NCBI GenBank assembly: GCA_001421095.1
Contig: LIIK01000024.1
Coordinates: forward strand, 1 to 36,696
Reading direction: 5' to 3'
DNA length: 36,696 nt
Origin: Candidatus [Bacteroides] periocalifornicus
Lineage (GTDB): Bacteria; Bacteroidota; Bacteroidia; Bacteroidales; CAJPTX01
The notes under the pieces were generated by a model. That model was not told the origin of the DNA. It searched no databases and saw only the letters and a program-made list of their open reading frames with translations. This document shows, piece by piece, positions 8,013-15,450 of this stretch. Both the position numbers and the translations under genes were made by a program. Numbering within the stretch: the stretch's first letter is position 1; every line of letters starts with the position of its first letter.

Positions 8013-8684
8013 ATGCAACGCATCACATTCTGGTTGGGCTGCATAGCCACCGGGCTGCTGTGGATACCCTGCGCCCACGGGCAACGCCCACTCAAGTTGG
8101 CGGGCGACACGGTTCGCCTTACGCCCAACACCACAAAAATTGCCAAGGGCGATAAGAGCGCAATTGCGACCCTGGGTACACCCATCGAGGGGAAGTACTA
8201 CCTGATAGCGCAGTTCGATGACATTCCCACCCCTATAACGCAGAATAAGCTGAAAGAGAACGGGGTGCAGCTAACCGACTACCTGGGCGACTACGCCTAC
8301 TTTGCCATATTCCCTGCTGCTGGACTGGAAAAAGCCGTAAAGGACGTCGGGCTAATCGCATTGGCTCCGTGCAAGGCGGAGTGGAAGCTGAACGACAACC
8401 TGCGCGATGGCAATATCCCAGACTATGCCCGCAGCCAAGGTGGCATTGGATGTGTGGCCTACTATTACGAGGGGCTTAGCGAGCTGTGGGTGGAGAGAAG
8501 GCTAGCCCAACTTGGAATTACGAATGCGCATATCGTAAGCATTTTCACCAGCATAGAGCTCACGCTTAGCCAGGAGCAGGCCCTACAGCTTGCAGAAGAA
8601 CCCTGGATCAAGAGTATTGGCCTGAAATCCCCTCCTGCCGAACTCTTTGGGCTTGACCACTGCAGCTCGCTACGCTGCCTGTAG
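8013..8684 (+). CDS. Secreted protein resembling the prodomain of Bacteroidota subtilisin-like proteases
   Basis: I do not recognise a named family with certainty. The 223-residue product starts with a signal peptide (hydrophobic 5-19, likely cleavage near AHG-Q24). The body shows two related halves: 61-118 (KYYLIAQFDDIPTPITQNKLKENG..., ending GLIALAP) and 146-207 (GCVAYYYEGLSELWVERRLAQLG..., ending KSIGLKSP). Each reads as strand, helix, strand, strand, helix, strand. This is like inhibitor-I9 prodomains and the N-terminal region of S8-family proteases in Bacteroidota, but no catalytic Asp-His-Ser domain follows; ansA starts 148 bases downstream. Cysteines at 120, 147, 217 and 222 may form disulfides. 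It may be a free protease inhibitor/chaperone or a remnant of a longer gene. The fold assignment is inference. Confidence 0.6.
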   Translation: MQRITFWLGCIATGLLWIPCAHGQRPLKLAGDTVRLTPNTTKIAKGDKSAIATLGTPIEGKYYLIAQFDDIPTPITQNKLKENGVQLTDYLGDYAYFAIFPAAGLEKAVKDVGLIALAPCKAEWKLNDNLRDGNIPDYARSQGGIGCVAYYYEGLSELWVERRLAQLGITNAHIVSIFTSIELTLSQEQALQLAEEPWIKSIGLKSPPAELFGLDHCSSLRCL

Positions 8685-8832
8685 CAAAACCTATCATCCT
8701 CGGGTACCCCCCTCTCGTGCTACTCCCCTATTACGCCCACCGCACGCAACCCTGTAAATAGCTCGGCACTGCTGCTAAGCCTGGAATCTATATCCTACAT
8801 CAAACCTCTCGGCATAACCCCTCATTACAGGT

Positions 8833-9852
8833 ATGGAACGCTCACTGCTCATAGTCTACACGGGTGGAACTATCGGGATGAAGGAAAACCCAGAGACGCG
8901 AGCCCTGGCCCCCTTCAACTTTGAGCAGATAGAGCAGGAAGTCCCAGAGCTGCGCCGTTTCGGGTATAACATCGTAACCGAATCGCTTGCCCCGCTAGTC
9001 GACTCTTCAGACGTGGACGTAGATTTCTGGCTACGGCTAGCGGGCATCATAGAGGCGCGGTACAATGAATTTGACGGGTTTGTGGTGCTACACGGCACCG
9101 ACACTATGGCCTACACCGCGAGCGCGCTGAGCTTTATGCTCTGCAATCTCAGCAAGCCCGTAGTACTCACCGGCTCCCAGCTCCCCATAGGCGCTATAAG
9201 AACCGATGGGAAAGAAAACCTGCTGGGAGCGCTAGAGATAGCAGCTGCCCAGGCTGATAATCAGGCTATAGTGCCAGAAGTCGCCATATTTTTCAACCAT
9301 GTGCTGCTGCGCGGTAACCGGGCCACCAAGTTTGGCGCGGCCCGCTTTGATGCCTTCAAGAGCTACAACTATCCTCCGCTGGCCGAGGCGGGCATCGCCA
9401 TACGCTATCACACGCAGGCCATACGCCCTAGGGGAATCGGGGACTTACAAGTACTCAAACGCTTTGATGCCCATGTGGCCAGCCTTCGGCTCTTCCCAGG
9501 CATCGCCCAGGAGGCGGTGGAGGCGGTGGTGGGCATTCCAACGTTGCGCGGGTTGGTTCTAGAGACATTTGGCTCAGGCAATGCCCCGAGCCTCCCCTGG
9601 CTCTACGATTTGCTACGCCACGCCACGAGCTGCGGGGTGATAGTAGTAAACACTACGCAATGCGCGGCAGACAGCGTGACAATGGCTGCCTATGATGCAG
9701 GACTAGGATTGCTCCAGGCTGGCGCAATTAGCGGAGCCGACATGACCTTTGAGGCTGTGATAACCAAACTGATGCTCGCATTGGGCGAATACCCCGCAAC
9801 CAACGATGCCACAAGCTACTTCCTGCGCAATATAGCCGGTGAAAAAAGCTAA
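8833..9852 (+). CDS. ansA: Type I L-asparaginase
   Basis: Hydrolyses L-asparagine to aspartate and ammonia in the cytoplasm. The 339-residue protein has both active-site signatures: YTGGTIGM (9-16), where Thr13 corresponds to the nucleophilic Thr14 of E. coli AnsA, and VLHGTDTMAYTASALSFML (85-103) with the Thr89-Asp90 pair. LTGSQLPIGAIRTDGKENL (112-130) and FGSGNAPSLP are also typical. There is no signal peptide, which fits the type I cytoplasmic enzyme and not the secreted type II form. Length is normal. The ATG at 8833 begins directly at the conserved ERSLLIVYTGGT start. It is separated by 148 bp from the secreted gene upstream, so it may have its own promoter, though I see no clear one. 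Confidence 0.95.
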   Translation: MERSLLIVYTGGTIGMKENPETRALAPFNFEQIEQEVPELRRFGYNIVTESLAPLVDSSDVDVDFWLRLAGIIEARYNEFDGFVVLHGTDTMAYTASALSFMLCNLSKPVVLTGSQLPIGAIRTDGKENLLGALEIAAAQADNQAIVPEVAIFFNHVLLRGNRATKFGAARFDAFKSYNYPPLAEAGIAIRYHTQAIRPRGIGDLQVLKRFDAHVASLRLFPGIAQEAVEAVVGIPTLRGLVLETFGSGNAPSLPWLYDLLRHATSCGVIVVNTTQCAADSVTMAAYDAGLGLLQAGAISGADMTFEAVITKLMLALGEYPATNDATSYFLRNIAGEKS

Positions 9853-10048
9853 CGAATTTTGCCAGCTGAAAAATTTATAATAAATTGCGTCCTGTAAAAG
9901 CCCCCACAAGAGGGTTAGGAGTTGCACTTAACTGTCTAATTATTAGCGTTCAGAGAAATTTCAACATGCGCCAAGATGGTTGCCAGGCGGAGGGTATCTC
10001 CTCTCCCATAGACAGCACGAGGGGCGAGATTGATGAAGATTCAACATT

Positions 10049-10136
10049 GGAGAGGTGGCCGAGCGGTCGAAGGCGCGCGCCTGGAAAGTGCGTATACCCC
10101 AAAAGGGTATCGCGGGTTCGAATCCCGCCCTCTCCG
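10049..10136 (+). tRNA. tRNA-Ser, anticodon GGA
   Basis: Class II tRNA of 88 nt. Acceptor stem GGAGAGG pairs with CCTCTCC, with discriminator G10136. The anticodon stem CGCGC/GTGCG encloses the loop CTGGAAA (anticodon GGA, reading UCC and UCU). A long variable arm has stem TACCC/GGGTA, and the T arm is GCGGG-TTCGAAT-CCCGC. The 3' CCA is not encoded. Confidence 0.97.
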
Positions 10137-10240
10137 CAAGAATGCATGAGGTTCTGCATATCAACCAGACTACTACCTGACGGAATGATAAGTGGTTGTA
10201 AACGACCAAAACGATAACCCAAACTACACAAAGAGCAGTT

Positions 10241-11059
10241 ATGAAGAAGTTACCCGTAATTCTTTTCGCAGCTAGCATGCTGCTGGGCGCTGCAACCGCT
10301 TCATATGGGCAGGATGCAGCCGCTTCGGGTTCGATGGATTCCGTAGCGACCGAGGAGGTCTCTACAACAACAACAACCAGCACCCCGGCAGACAACCCGC
10401 TGCAGGGTACTACTGACGATGGCACACCCCTACACGAGCAGATCAAGACGAAGTTCATTGAGGGAGGCCCGATGTTCATGGGTGTCATTCTGCTGCTACT
10501 GATCCTCGGGTTGGCCATCGCCATTGAGCGCATCATCTACCTAAACCTCGCGAGTACCAATTCAGATAAGCTACTCCGCCGTGTAGACAAGGCCCTTAGC
10601 GAAGGCGGGGTTGAATCTGCCAAAGAGGTTTGCCGGAACTCCCGCGGCCCAGTGGCCAGCATATTCTACCAAGGGCTAGATCGTAGCCAGGGCGGCATAG
10701 AAGAAGTGGAGAAAGCGGTAACGGCCTACGGTTCTGTCCAGATGCAGCAGCTAGAAAGCGGGCTTACCTGGATATCGCTCTTCATTGCGCTGGCGCCTAT
10801 GTTCGGCTTCATGGGAACGGTACTCGGGATGATCAGCGCCTTCGACGCCATTGAAATCGCTGGCGACATCGCCCCATCACTGGTGGCTGGTGGTATCAAG
10901 ATCGCCCTTATCACCACTGTATTCGGGCTTATCGTTGCCGCCATTCTCCAGGTATTCTACAACTACATCCTCAACAAGATCGACTCGATCGTGATGAGCA
11001 TGGAGGATGCGTCAATCTCGCTCATCGACCTGCTGGTTCACCACAACCTCAACCGCTAG
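10241..11059 (+). CDS. exbB: MotA/TolQ/ExbB proton-channel family protein
   Basis: A 272-residue ExbB subunit, which with ExbD forms the inner-membrane proton channel that drives TonB-dependent outer-membrane transport. It starts with a signal-peptide-like segment (MKKLPVILFAASMLLGAATA), a Bacteroidota trait, then a Thr/Ser/Asp-rich linker with five threonines in a row (42-46). Helices follow at about 77-100, 175-200 and 215-242. The channel signature GLTWISLFIALAPMFGFMGTVLGMISAF (174-201) and the helix APSLVAGGIKIALITTVFGLIVA (211-233) are classic. It is the first gene of a four-gene operon. The tRNA gene ends 104 bp upstream, and no clear promoter was found in between. Confidence 0.94.
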   Translation: MKKLPVILFAASMLLGAATASYGQDAAASGSMDSVATEEVSTTTTTSTPADNPLQGTTDDGTPLHEQIKTKFIEGGPMFMGVILLLLILGLAIAIERIIYLNLASTNSDKLLRRVDKALSEGGVESAKEVCRNSRGPVASIFYQGLDRSQGGIEEVEKAVTAYGSVQMQQLESGLTWISLFIALAPMFGFMGTVLGMISAFDAIEIAGDIAPSLVAGGIKIALITTVFGLIVAAILQVFYNYILNKIDSIVMSMEDASISLIDLLVHHNLNR

Positions 11060-11091
11060 GAAATCTTAGCGGCTAACGAAAGGACCACGCA

Positions 11092-11556
11092 ATGAGCGAG
11101 GCAACGATCAAAAGAATCCTCCGTATAGCACTCTGGGTGCTGATGGGGGTGTCCGTAATCTTCGCTGCGGTTTTCGTGGCGCAGATCTACGATACGAACA
11201 ATAGGGAACTCCAGATGAACGCCACAGAGCCCATACTGATTTGGACGTATGTGCTACTGGCCATAGCCGCAGTGGCTGCCATCATTTTCCCCCTTATCCA
11301 GGTGGTACGCAACCCTCGGAATGCCCTGAAATTGCTGGTATCCGTAGGTGCTCTAGGGCTGGTAATCCTCATATCGTACCTGCTGGCAAGCGGTGACCCC
11401 ATAAAAGTCGCTACCGCCAACAGCAATCCAGATTTCAGCAACCGGACCGTTCTGCTAACCACAGACACCGGCATCATTGCCACCTACATCATGCTGGGTA
11501 TCGCCATTCTCCTCTTAGCCTACACAGGGGTGAAGAGCATGATTGGCAACAAGTAG
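11092..11556 (+). CDS. Four-helix membrane protein of the exb operon, function unknown
   Basis: A 154-residue protein with four predicted membrane helices (about 12-31, 49-70, 80-99 and 126-146) and a polar 100-125 loop that probably faces the periplasm. I know of no assigned function. A small membrane protein between exbB and exbD is, to my knowledge, a recurring arrangement in Bacteroidales, which suggests an accessory part of the ExbBD complex; this is inference from position. The start ATG lies 32 bases after the exbB stop, preceded by AAAGGA, so the two are probably translated from one mRNA. It ends 115 bp before the exbD start, the longest gap within the operon. Confidence 0.8.
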   Translation: MSEATIKRILRIALWVLMGVSVIFAAVFVAQIYDTNNRELQMNATEPILIWTYVLLAIAAVAAIIFPLIQVVRNPRNALKLLVSVGALGLVILISYLLASGDPIKVATANSNPDFSNRTVLLTTDTGIIATYIMLGIAILLLAYTGVKSMIGNK

Positions 11557-11579
11557 CAACGGAAGGGCGGTAATATAAA

Positions 11580-11640
11580 GCTCTTTCGCAAGGAAATAGC
11601 CCCCAAGGCTTGACCCCTGACGGGATTTTCCTGCAAGAGC
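11580..11640 (+). other. Hairpin in the leader between the membrane protein gene and exbD
   Basis: GCTCTT (11580-11585) pairs with AAGAGC (11635-11640), GC (11588-11589) with GC (11633-11634), and AGGAAA (11591-11596) with TTTCCT (11627-11632). It leaves a loop of about 30 bases. The word GCCCCCAAGG occurs in the loop (11599-11608) and again at 11647-11656, next to the ribosome-binding site of exbD. This may be a structured leader or mRNA stability element. Confidence 0.35.
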
Positions 11641-11671
11641 TGGCTTGCCCCCAAGGAATAGGAGGTTTGGT

Positions 11672-12238
11672 ATGAGAAAAATGGCAGAGATCAACGCAAG
11701 CTCGATGGCCGACATTGCGTTTCTGCTCCTGATCTTTTTCCTGGTTACGACGACAATGAATGTGGATACGGGGCTAGCCCGTATGCTGCCACAGATGCCG
11801 CAAAAGGACCAGAAGGAGGAGGCTGCAGACGTAAATATCCGAAACATCCTGCTGGTGCGTATAAACCGGAGCGATAAGCTCCTGGTAGGGGGCAAGCCTA
11901 TGGATATCACCCAACTTCGCGATAAAGTGAAGGAGTTCCTCGTGAATCCAAACGATGCGCCCGACCTGCCCGAGAAGCAGATTAAAGACATCCCGCTCTT
12001 GGGCAAAATTCCCGTAACCGCAGGAGTTATCTCGCTACAGAATGACCGTGCGACTACCTATAGCATGTACATCCAAGTACAGAATGAGCTAGTAGCTGCC
12101 TACAACGAGCTTCGGGAGGCACTCGCACGCCAACGATTCGGTAACCCTTACGATAAGCTGAACGAGGACCAAAAGAAAGCGATACAGAATGCGATACCGC
12201 AGCGTATCTCTGAGGCCGAACCAGTAGACAAAAAGTAA
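11672..12238 (+). CDS. exbD: ExbD/TolR family biopolymer transport protein (first copy)
   Basis: The ATG at 11672 is chosen because an ideal Shine-Dalgarno AGGAGGT sits at 11660-11666; a TTG-initiated frame from 11645 would place that signal inside the gene. The 188-residue product has the ExbD pattern: a short cytoplasmic start, then a single helix with the essential Asp14 in SSMADIAFLLLIFFLVTTTM (10-29), and a periplasmic domain. That domain is longer than in the E. coli protein and ends in a charged segment (KLNEDQKKAIQNAIPQRISEAEPVDKK). ExbD works with ExbB as the proton-driven stator for TonB. A second exbD follows after 16 bases, which is usual in this phylum. Confidence 0.92.
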   Translation: MRKMAEINASSMADIAFLLLIFFLVTTTMNVDTGLARMLPQMPQKDQKEEAADVNIRNILLVRINRSDKLLVGGKPMDITQLRDKVKEFLVNPNDAPDLPEKQIKDIPLLGKIPVTAGVISLQNDRATTYSMYIQVQNELVAAYNELREALARQRFGNPYDKLNEDQKKAIQNAIPQRISEAEPVDKK

Positions 12239-12254
12239 CAAGGAGGACCGCGAT

Positions 12255-12719
12255 ATGGCAAAGTTCTCAAGGAAAGGTAAAGGAGACCTCCCGGCAATAT
12301 CTACCGCTTCGCTTCCTGACATCGTTTTCATGCTCCTGTTCTTCTTCATGGTGAGTACCACGATGCGAGAAACGGAGATGCGGGTCTCGGTTCGCCTGCC
12401 AGAGGCTACCGAGGTGTCTAAACTCGAGAAGAAATCCCTAGTGTCCTACATCTACATCGGGACGCCCATCCTGCAGTACCAGAAGCTCTACGGGACTGAT
12501 TCTCGCATTCAGCTTAACGATGCCTTCAAGACACTCGTTGACATCCGCGATTTCATCTCAAGCGAACGAGACGCTATGAGCGAAGCCGATAGGAACCTAT
12601 TGACAACCTCGCTGAAAGTTGATATGAACACCCGTATGGGTATCGTGTCAGACGTGAAGCAGGAACTCCGTAAGGCTTCAGCGTTAAAGATCAACTACGC
12701 TGCACGCCAGGCAAAGTAG
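12255..12719 (+). CDS. exbD: ExbD/TolR family biopolymer transport protein (second copy)
   Basis: A 154-residue ExbD paralogue. The helix segment STASLPDIVFMLLFFFMVSTTM (16-37) contains the conserved Asp22, and a basic start KFSRKGKG fits the inside-positive orientation. The periplasmic part (EMRVSVRLPEATEVSKLEKKSLVSYIYIG...) is shorter than that of the first copy, so the two may assemble as a mixed dimer in the ExbB pore; this is an inference from the pairing. A strong AAGGAGG at 12240-12246 supports the start. No tonB gene follows; the operon is closed by the terminator at 12781. Confidence 0.92.
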   Translation: MAKFSRKGKGDLPAISTASLPDIVFMLLFFFMVSTTMRETEMRVSVRLPEATEVSKLEKKSLVSYIYIGTPILQYQKLYGTDSRIQLNDAFKTLVDIRDFISSERDAMSEADRNLLTTSLKVDMNTRMGIVSDVKQELRKASALKINYAARQAK

Positions 12720-13064
12720 CTTTCCCCCGGCTTTTTCCTAAGCGGGGACGGAAGTATTCTATCTCGTAATCCTTTAGACAAAAAGAAACGCAGGCTCACA
12801 CCTGCGTTTCTTTTTTTTGCCTTGCGGGCACGTGAAAAACCGTTTGAAGACGCTGCTGCAAAATTTACAACCTCAATTCATTTAAATGATATGACACTCT
12901 GCATCGTTACCTCCTTCAATAGATTCACCAGATTGATTGATCTTCTTTTTAATCACAAGAAGGAAAAAGAACGTCTCTACAAATGGAACGCATGCAGGTG
13001 TGTTAGTTCGCATACCCTGTATTCTACAGCGGAGAATAGGAGGTCTCCACCATTGTAGTGCGTA
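12720..13064. other. Intergenic region between exbD and xerD
   Basis: This 345-bp stretch contains the terminator at 12781-12818. The rest is relatively AT-rich and has no convincing coding frame or recognisable RNA; GGAGGTCTCC near 13040 is a small palindrome of unknown meaning. A small RNA here cannot be excluded. Confidence 0.5.
12781..12818 (+). terminator. Strong intrinsic terminator of the exb operon
   Basis: AAAAGAAACGCAGG (12781-12794) pairs perfectly with CCTGCGTTTCTTTT (12801-12814) around the loop CTCACA. It is followed by a T-run to 12818. It lies 61 bases after the second exbD stop. Confidence 0.93.
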
Positions 13065-14057
13065 GTGGTATCGCTGCACTGTCCTTTTTTGGCTAACTTC
13101 GCGTTGGATATCTCCGTAAAACAATACCTGAACTTGACCACCCCTGCGAACACATCAGTCGACTGGGTGCTCTGCCTAGAGGATTACTTCACCCACCTAA
13201 CCCTAGAAAAGGGGCTATCACCCAACAGCATTGCCGCGTATCAGCACGACATTGAATTGCTACGCGATTACGCAGAATCAAAGGGTATCGCCCCTACCCT
13301 AGTGCAGCAGTCAGATATAGAAACGCTGATAATGCAGGTGGGAAAGGATGGAGCGCTAGGGCCAAGAAGCCAAGTGCGCCTCGTATCTGGGCTCCGCGGC
13401 TTTTTCAACTACCTGTTCCTTGAGGATCGCATAGAAAATAGCCCTATGGAGCACATAGCGCCTCCCCGGCTCGGTGAGCACCTCCCAGCAGTGCTAAGCC
13501 CTGCAGAAGTAGACGCTATGGAGGCCACCATCGATCTTAGCGACCCGCTGGGACACCGCAACCTCGCGATCCTGGAGGTTCTCTACAGCTGCGGGCTACG
13601 TGTAACCGAACTCGTAGAGCTGAGAATCAGCCAGCTATACTCTGCCGAGGGCTACCTCCGCGTAGTGGGGAAAGGGAATAAAGAACGTCTGGTCCCCATA
13701 GGCGAACGGGCGCTACATGACGTGAAGCTCTACCTTGGGCAACGGGTGCACTGGCCTATAAAACCCGCATTTTCCGACTACCTTTTCCTCAACCAACGGG
13801 GCGCCAAGCTCACCCGCGTCATGGTATTCTACATCATTCGTGAATCTGCAGCAAAAGCGGGCATTGCAAAGACCGTGAGCCCCCACACCCTCCGCCACTC
13901 CTTTGCCACCGCCCTGGTAGCTGGGGGCGCCGACCTCAGGGTAGTGCAGGCCATGCTTGGGCATGAATCCATAGTAACCACCGAACTCTACACCCACCTA
14001 TCCCAGCAGCACCTGCGGGCAGCCGTTATGCAGTACCACCCTCGGGGAAACCGATAG
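13065..14057 (+). CDS. xerD: Site-specific tyrosine recombinase XerD/XerC
   Basis: Tyrosine recombinase that resolves chromosome dimers at dif during division. An N-terminal SAM-like DNA-binding domain (about 38-120, DYFTHLTLEKGLSPNSIAAYQHDIELL) precedes the catalytic domain, which has all six active residues in the longest frame: Arg179 (GLRVTEL), Lys203 (VGKGNKERLV), His274 and Arg277 (HTLRHSF), His300 (LGHES) and Tyr309. Length fits chromosomal Xer proteins, not phage integrases. The start is uncertain: there is no ATG before the conserved core, and a -7-like box (TAACTTCG, 13094) lies inside the first codons of the GTG-initiated frame given here. TTG at 13134 or GTG at 13167 are likelier starts. 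The conserved neighbourhood and lack of mobile-element context support the housekeeping role; XerD versus XerC is a weaker call. Confidence 0.88.
   Translation: MVSLHCPFLANFALDISVKQYLNLTTPANTSVDWVLCLEDYFTHLTLEKGLSPNSIAAYQHDIELLRDYAESKGIAPTLVQQSDIETLIMQVGKDGALGPRSQVRLVSGLRGFFNYLFLEDRIENSPMEHIAPPRLGEHLPAVLSPAEVDAMEATIDLSDPLGHRNLAILEVLYSCGLRVTELVELRISQLYSAEGYLRVVGKGNKERLVPIGERALHDVKLYLGQRVHWPIKPAFSDYLFLNQRGAKLTRVMVFYIIRESAAKAGIAKTVSPHTLRHSFATALVAGGADLRVVQAMLGHESIVTTELYTHLSQQHLRAAVMQYHPRGNR
13094..13101 (+). promoter_or_regulatory. Possible promoter -7 box for xerD
   Basis: TAACTTCG differs from TAnnTTTG at one base. It would start transcription near 13107, downstream of the GTG at 13065, which argues for a shorter xerD product. 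The -33 box is not evident. Confidence 0.45.
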
Positions 14058-14147
14058 CCCTCGCTGTAATTGCTCAGCGTTCTGGCCAAGATTTCAACAC
14101 ATCCCCACATCCTCTCGAAGATCATAACCCTTTCCAACGTACTGTGC

Positions 14148-14639
14148 ATGACCAAAATCGGGCTCGTTAGCGATACCCACGGGCACTGGGACGCCGACAT
14201 CGAAGAGTTTTTCGCCCCCTGCCAACAGCTCTGGCACGCTGGCGATATCGGAAACCTCGAGCTAGCAGACACCATTGCGCGGTTCCGCCCGCTTGTGGCC
14301 GTATACGGGAATATAGACGGCGCCGACGTGCGGAGCGAATACCCCCTAGAGCAATCCATCGAGCTCGAAGGCACCACCATATACATGCGCCATATCGGCG
14401 GCTACCCGGGGCACTACGCGCCAGGGATTGCCAACATCCTGCGCACGAGGAAACCCAGCATGTTTATCGACGGGCATAGCCACATACTCCGCATCATCTA
14501 CGACCGAAAGTTCGACCTCCTCTTCCTCAACCCTGGCGCCTACGGGCACACGGGATTCCACAAAGTACGAACCGCCCTGCGATTCGACCTCCACGGGGGG
14601 AAACCCTCGAATATGGAAATCCTCCAGCTCCCCCGTTAG
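14148..14639 (+). CDS. YfcE/MJ0936-family metallophosphoesterase
   Basis: A 163-residue calcineurin-like phosphoesterase with the full set of metal-binding motifs in order: SDTHGHW (Asp9, His11), WHAGDIGN (Asp33), VYGNID (Asn55), and IDGHSHI (His110, His112), closed by LNPGAYG. The small single-domain form matches the YfcE/MJ0936 phosphodiesterases, which hydrolyse phosphodiester model substrates with a two-metal centre; the physiological substrate is unknown. The ATG at 14148 is preferred, since MTKIGLVSDTHG is the normal family start; an upstream ATG at 14070 would add 26 residues without conserved features. It follows xerD after 90 bp on the same strand and may be cotranscribed with it. 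Confidence 0.88.
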   Translation: MTKIGLVSDTHGHWDADIEEFFAPCQQLWHAGDIGNLELADTIARFRPLVAVYGNIDGADVRSEYPLEQSIELEGTTIYMRHIGGYPGHYAPGIANILRTRKPSMFIDGHSHILRIIYDRKFDLLFLNPGAYGHTGFHKVRTALRFDLHGGKPSNMEILQLPR

Positions 14640-14741
14640 CCCAACGATTCGCCCCGCGAAATCTCCACGCCTCTACACCCGCCACCCGTACCCCTTGGCA
14701 GAAAATTACGGCCCAATGAATACGGTATCAACAAAAATATC

Positions 14742-14749
14742 TACCTTTG
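14742..14749 (+). promoter_or_regulatory. Bacteroidota-type promoter -7 box for the DUF3276 gene
   Basis: TACCTTTG matches TAnnTTTG exactly, 55 bases before the ATG at 14805. A start near 14755 means translation from the in-frame upstream codon at 14757 is unlikely. Confidence 0.7.
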
Positions 14750-14804
14750 TGGTGCGGTGCAGGGCACTGGAGAAGTTGGAGTGTTTACTAAGGAAGGAAG
14801 TGTA

Positions 14805-15107
14805 ATGGAGTATTCGGAGAATCACGACGATCGGAATGATGTGCATTCCACAGCGGTGCGGGCGGGCAAGCGGACCTATTTCTTCGATGTGAAGGCTACC
14901 CGGAATGATGACTACTACCTGACGATAACCGAGAGCAAACGTCGGCCAGGCGAGGATGCCTCATACGAAAAGCACAAAATATTCCTCTACCGGGAGGATT
15001 TCAGCAAATTTTCTGAAGGGCTAGCCCAGGCTATCGATTACATCGTACAGCAGAAGGGCGAGGTGGAGCCGCGTGACGAGAATGACTATTACGGGGAGGA
15101 GCAGTAG
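14805..15107 (+). CDS. DUF3276 (PUR-alpha-like nucleic-acid-binding) family protein
   Basis: A 100-residue protein with the pattern of DUF3276: TAVRAGKRTYFFDVKATRNDDYYLTITESKR (about 16-46) followed by HKIFLYREDFSKFSEGLAQAIDYIV. This is the PUR repeat seen in small Bacteroidota and Borrelia proteins that bind single-stranded DNA or RNA. Both ends (MEYSENHDDRND; EVEPRDENDYYGEEQ) are acidic and probably disordered. The ATG at 14805 is chosen because the purine-rich AAGGAAGGAAG lies 5-15 bases upstream and the promoter box at 14742 excludes earlier starts. It is a single-gene unit: its own promoter upstream and a strong terminator 23 bases after the stop. mutS converges on it from the opposite strand. 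Confidence 0.88.
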   Translation: MEYSENHDDRNDVHSTAVRAGKRTYFFDVKATRNDDYYLTITESKRRPGEDASYEKHKIFLYREDFSKFSEGLAQAIDYIVQQKGEVEPRDENDYYGEEQ

Positions 15108-15450
15108 AACGCTTCCCATCCAATCCATGGAGAGGGGGGAGATTCCTAGGGTATCTCCCCCCTCTTTTGCTAGCCAGTCCAGGCGAGCAATCCATGCGTA
15201 CTGAAACCTCTGCCTATAGGCGGGCACTCGCTACACTCGGCATCGCCCCTACCAAGACACCAAAGAGCGGAAGGGGTAACGCTGCTATTCCCAGCCTTTG
15301 CCTCCAGCACGCTAGAATCTGGAAATTAAGACCTCTGCCAAGTCCATTTAAACGGCAGACAGCACGCTGCACCGCTACTATACCCCACGAGCCCAGAATC
15401 CCGTTTTTCCAGCGCTTTCAAAATAGGACTTAGGGCTATGGAGAATTCCC
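15108..15450. other. Convergent intergenic region between the DUF3276 gene and mutS
   Basis: This 343-bp stretch holds the terminator at 15131-15168. A frame at 15194-15433 lacks protein-like features and is judged spurious. No clear mutS terminator was found on the minus strand. Confidence 0.55.
15131..15168. terminator. Strong intrinsic terminator after the DUF3276 gene
   Basis: AGAGGGGGGAGAT (15131-15143) pairs perfectly with ATCTCCCCCCTCT (15153-15165) around a nine-base loop, followed by TTTT. It ends the DUF3276 transcript; on the other strand it lacks a T-run and is about 280 bases past the mutS stop. Confidence 0.92.

Noticed and set aside
7556..8185. 209-codon frame on the minus strand across the gldG end
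   Set aside because: Overlaps two better genes; the composition (Pro/Arg/Gly-rich) is typical of GC-rich shadow frames.
9872..9886. AT-rich palindrome AATTTAT-A-ATAAATT after ansA
   Set aside because: Short and low in complexity, with no T-run or clear promoter spacing; it could be chance.
9885..10217. Open frame of about 110 codons on the plus strand
   Set aside because: It runs through the tRNA-Ser gene and has no protein-like features; the overlapping minus-strand frames (9950-10231, 9961-10536) are rejected for the same reason.
10364..10377. ACA trinucleotide repeat in exbB
   Set aside because: Only about four repeats, coding for threonines in a flexible linker; too short to call a phase-variable tract.
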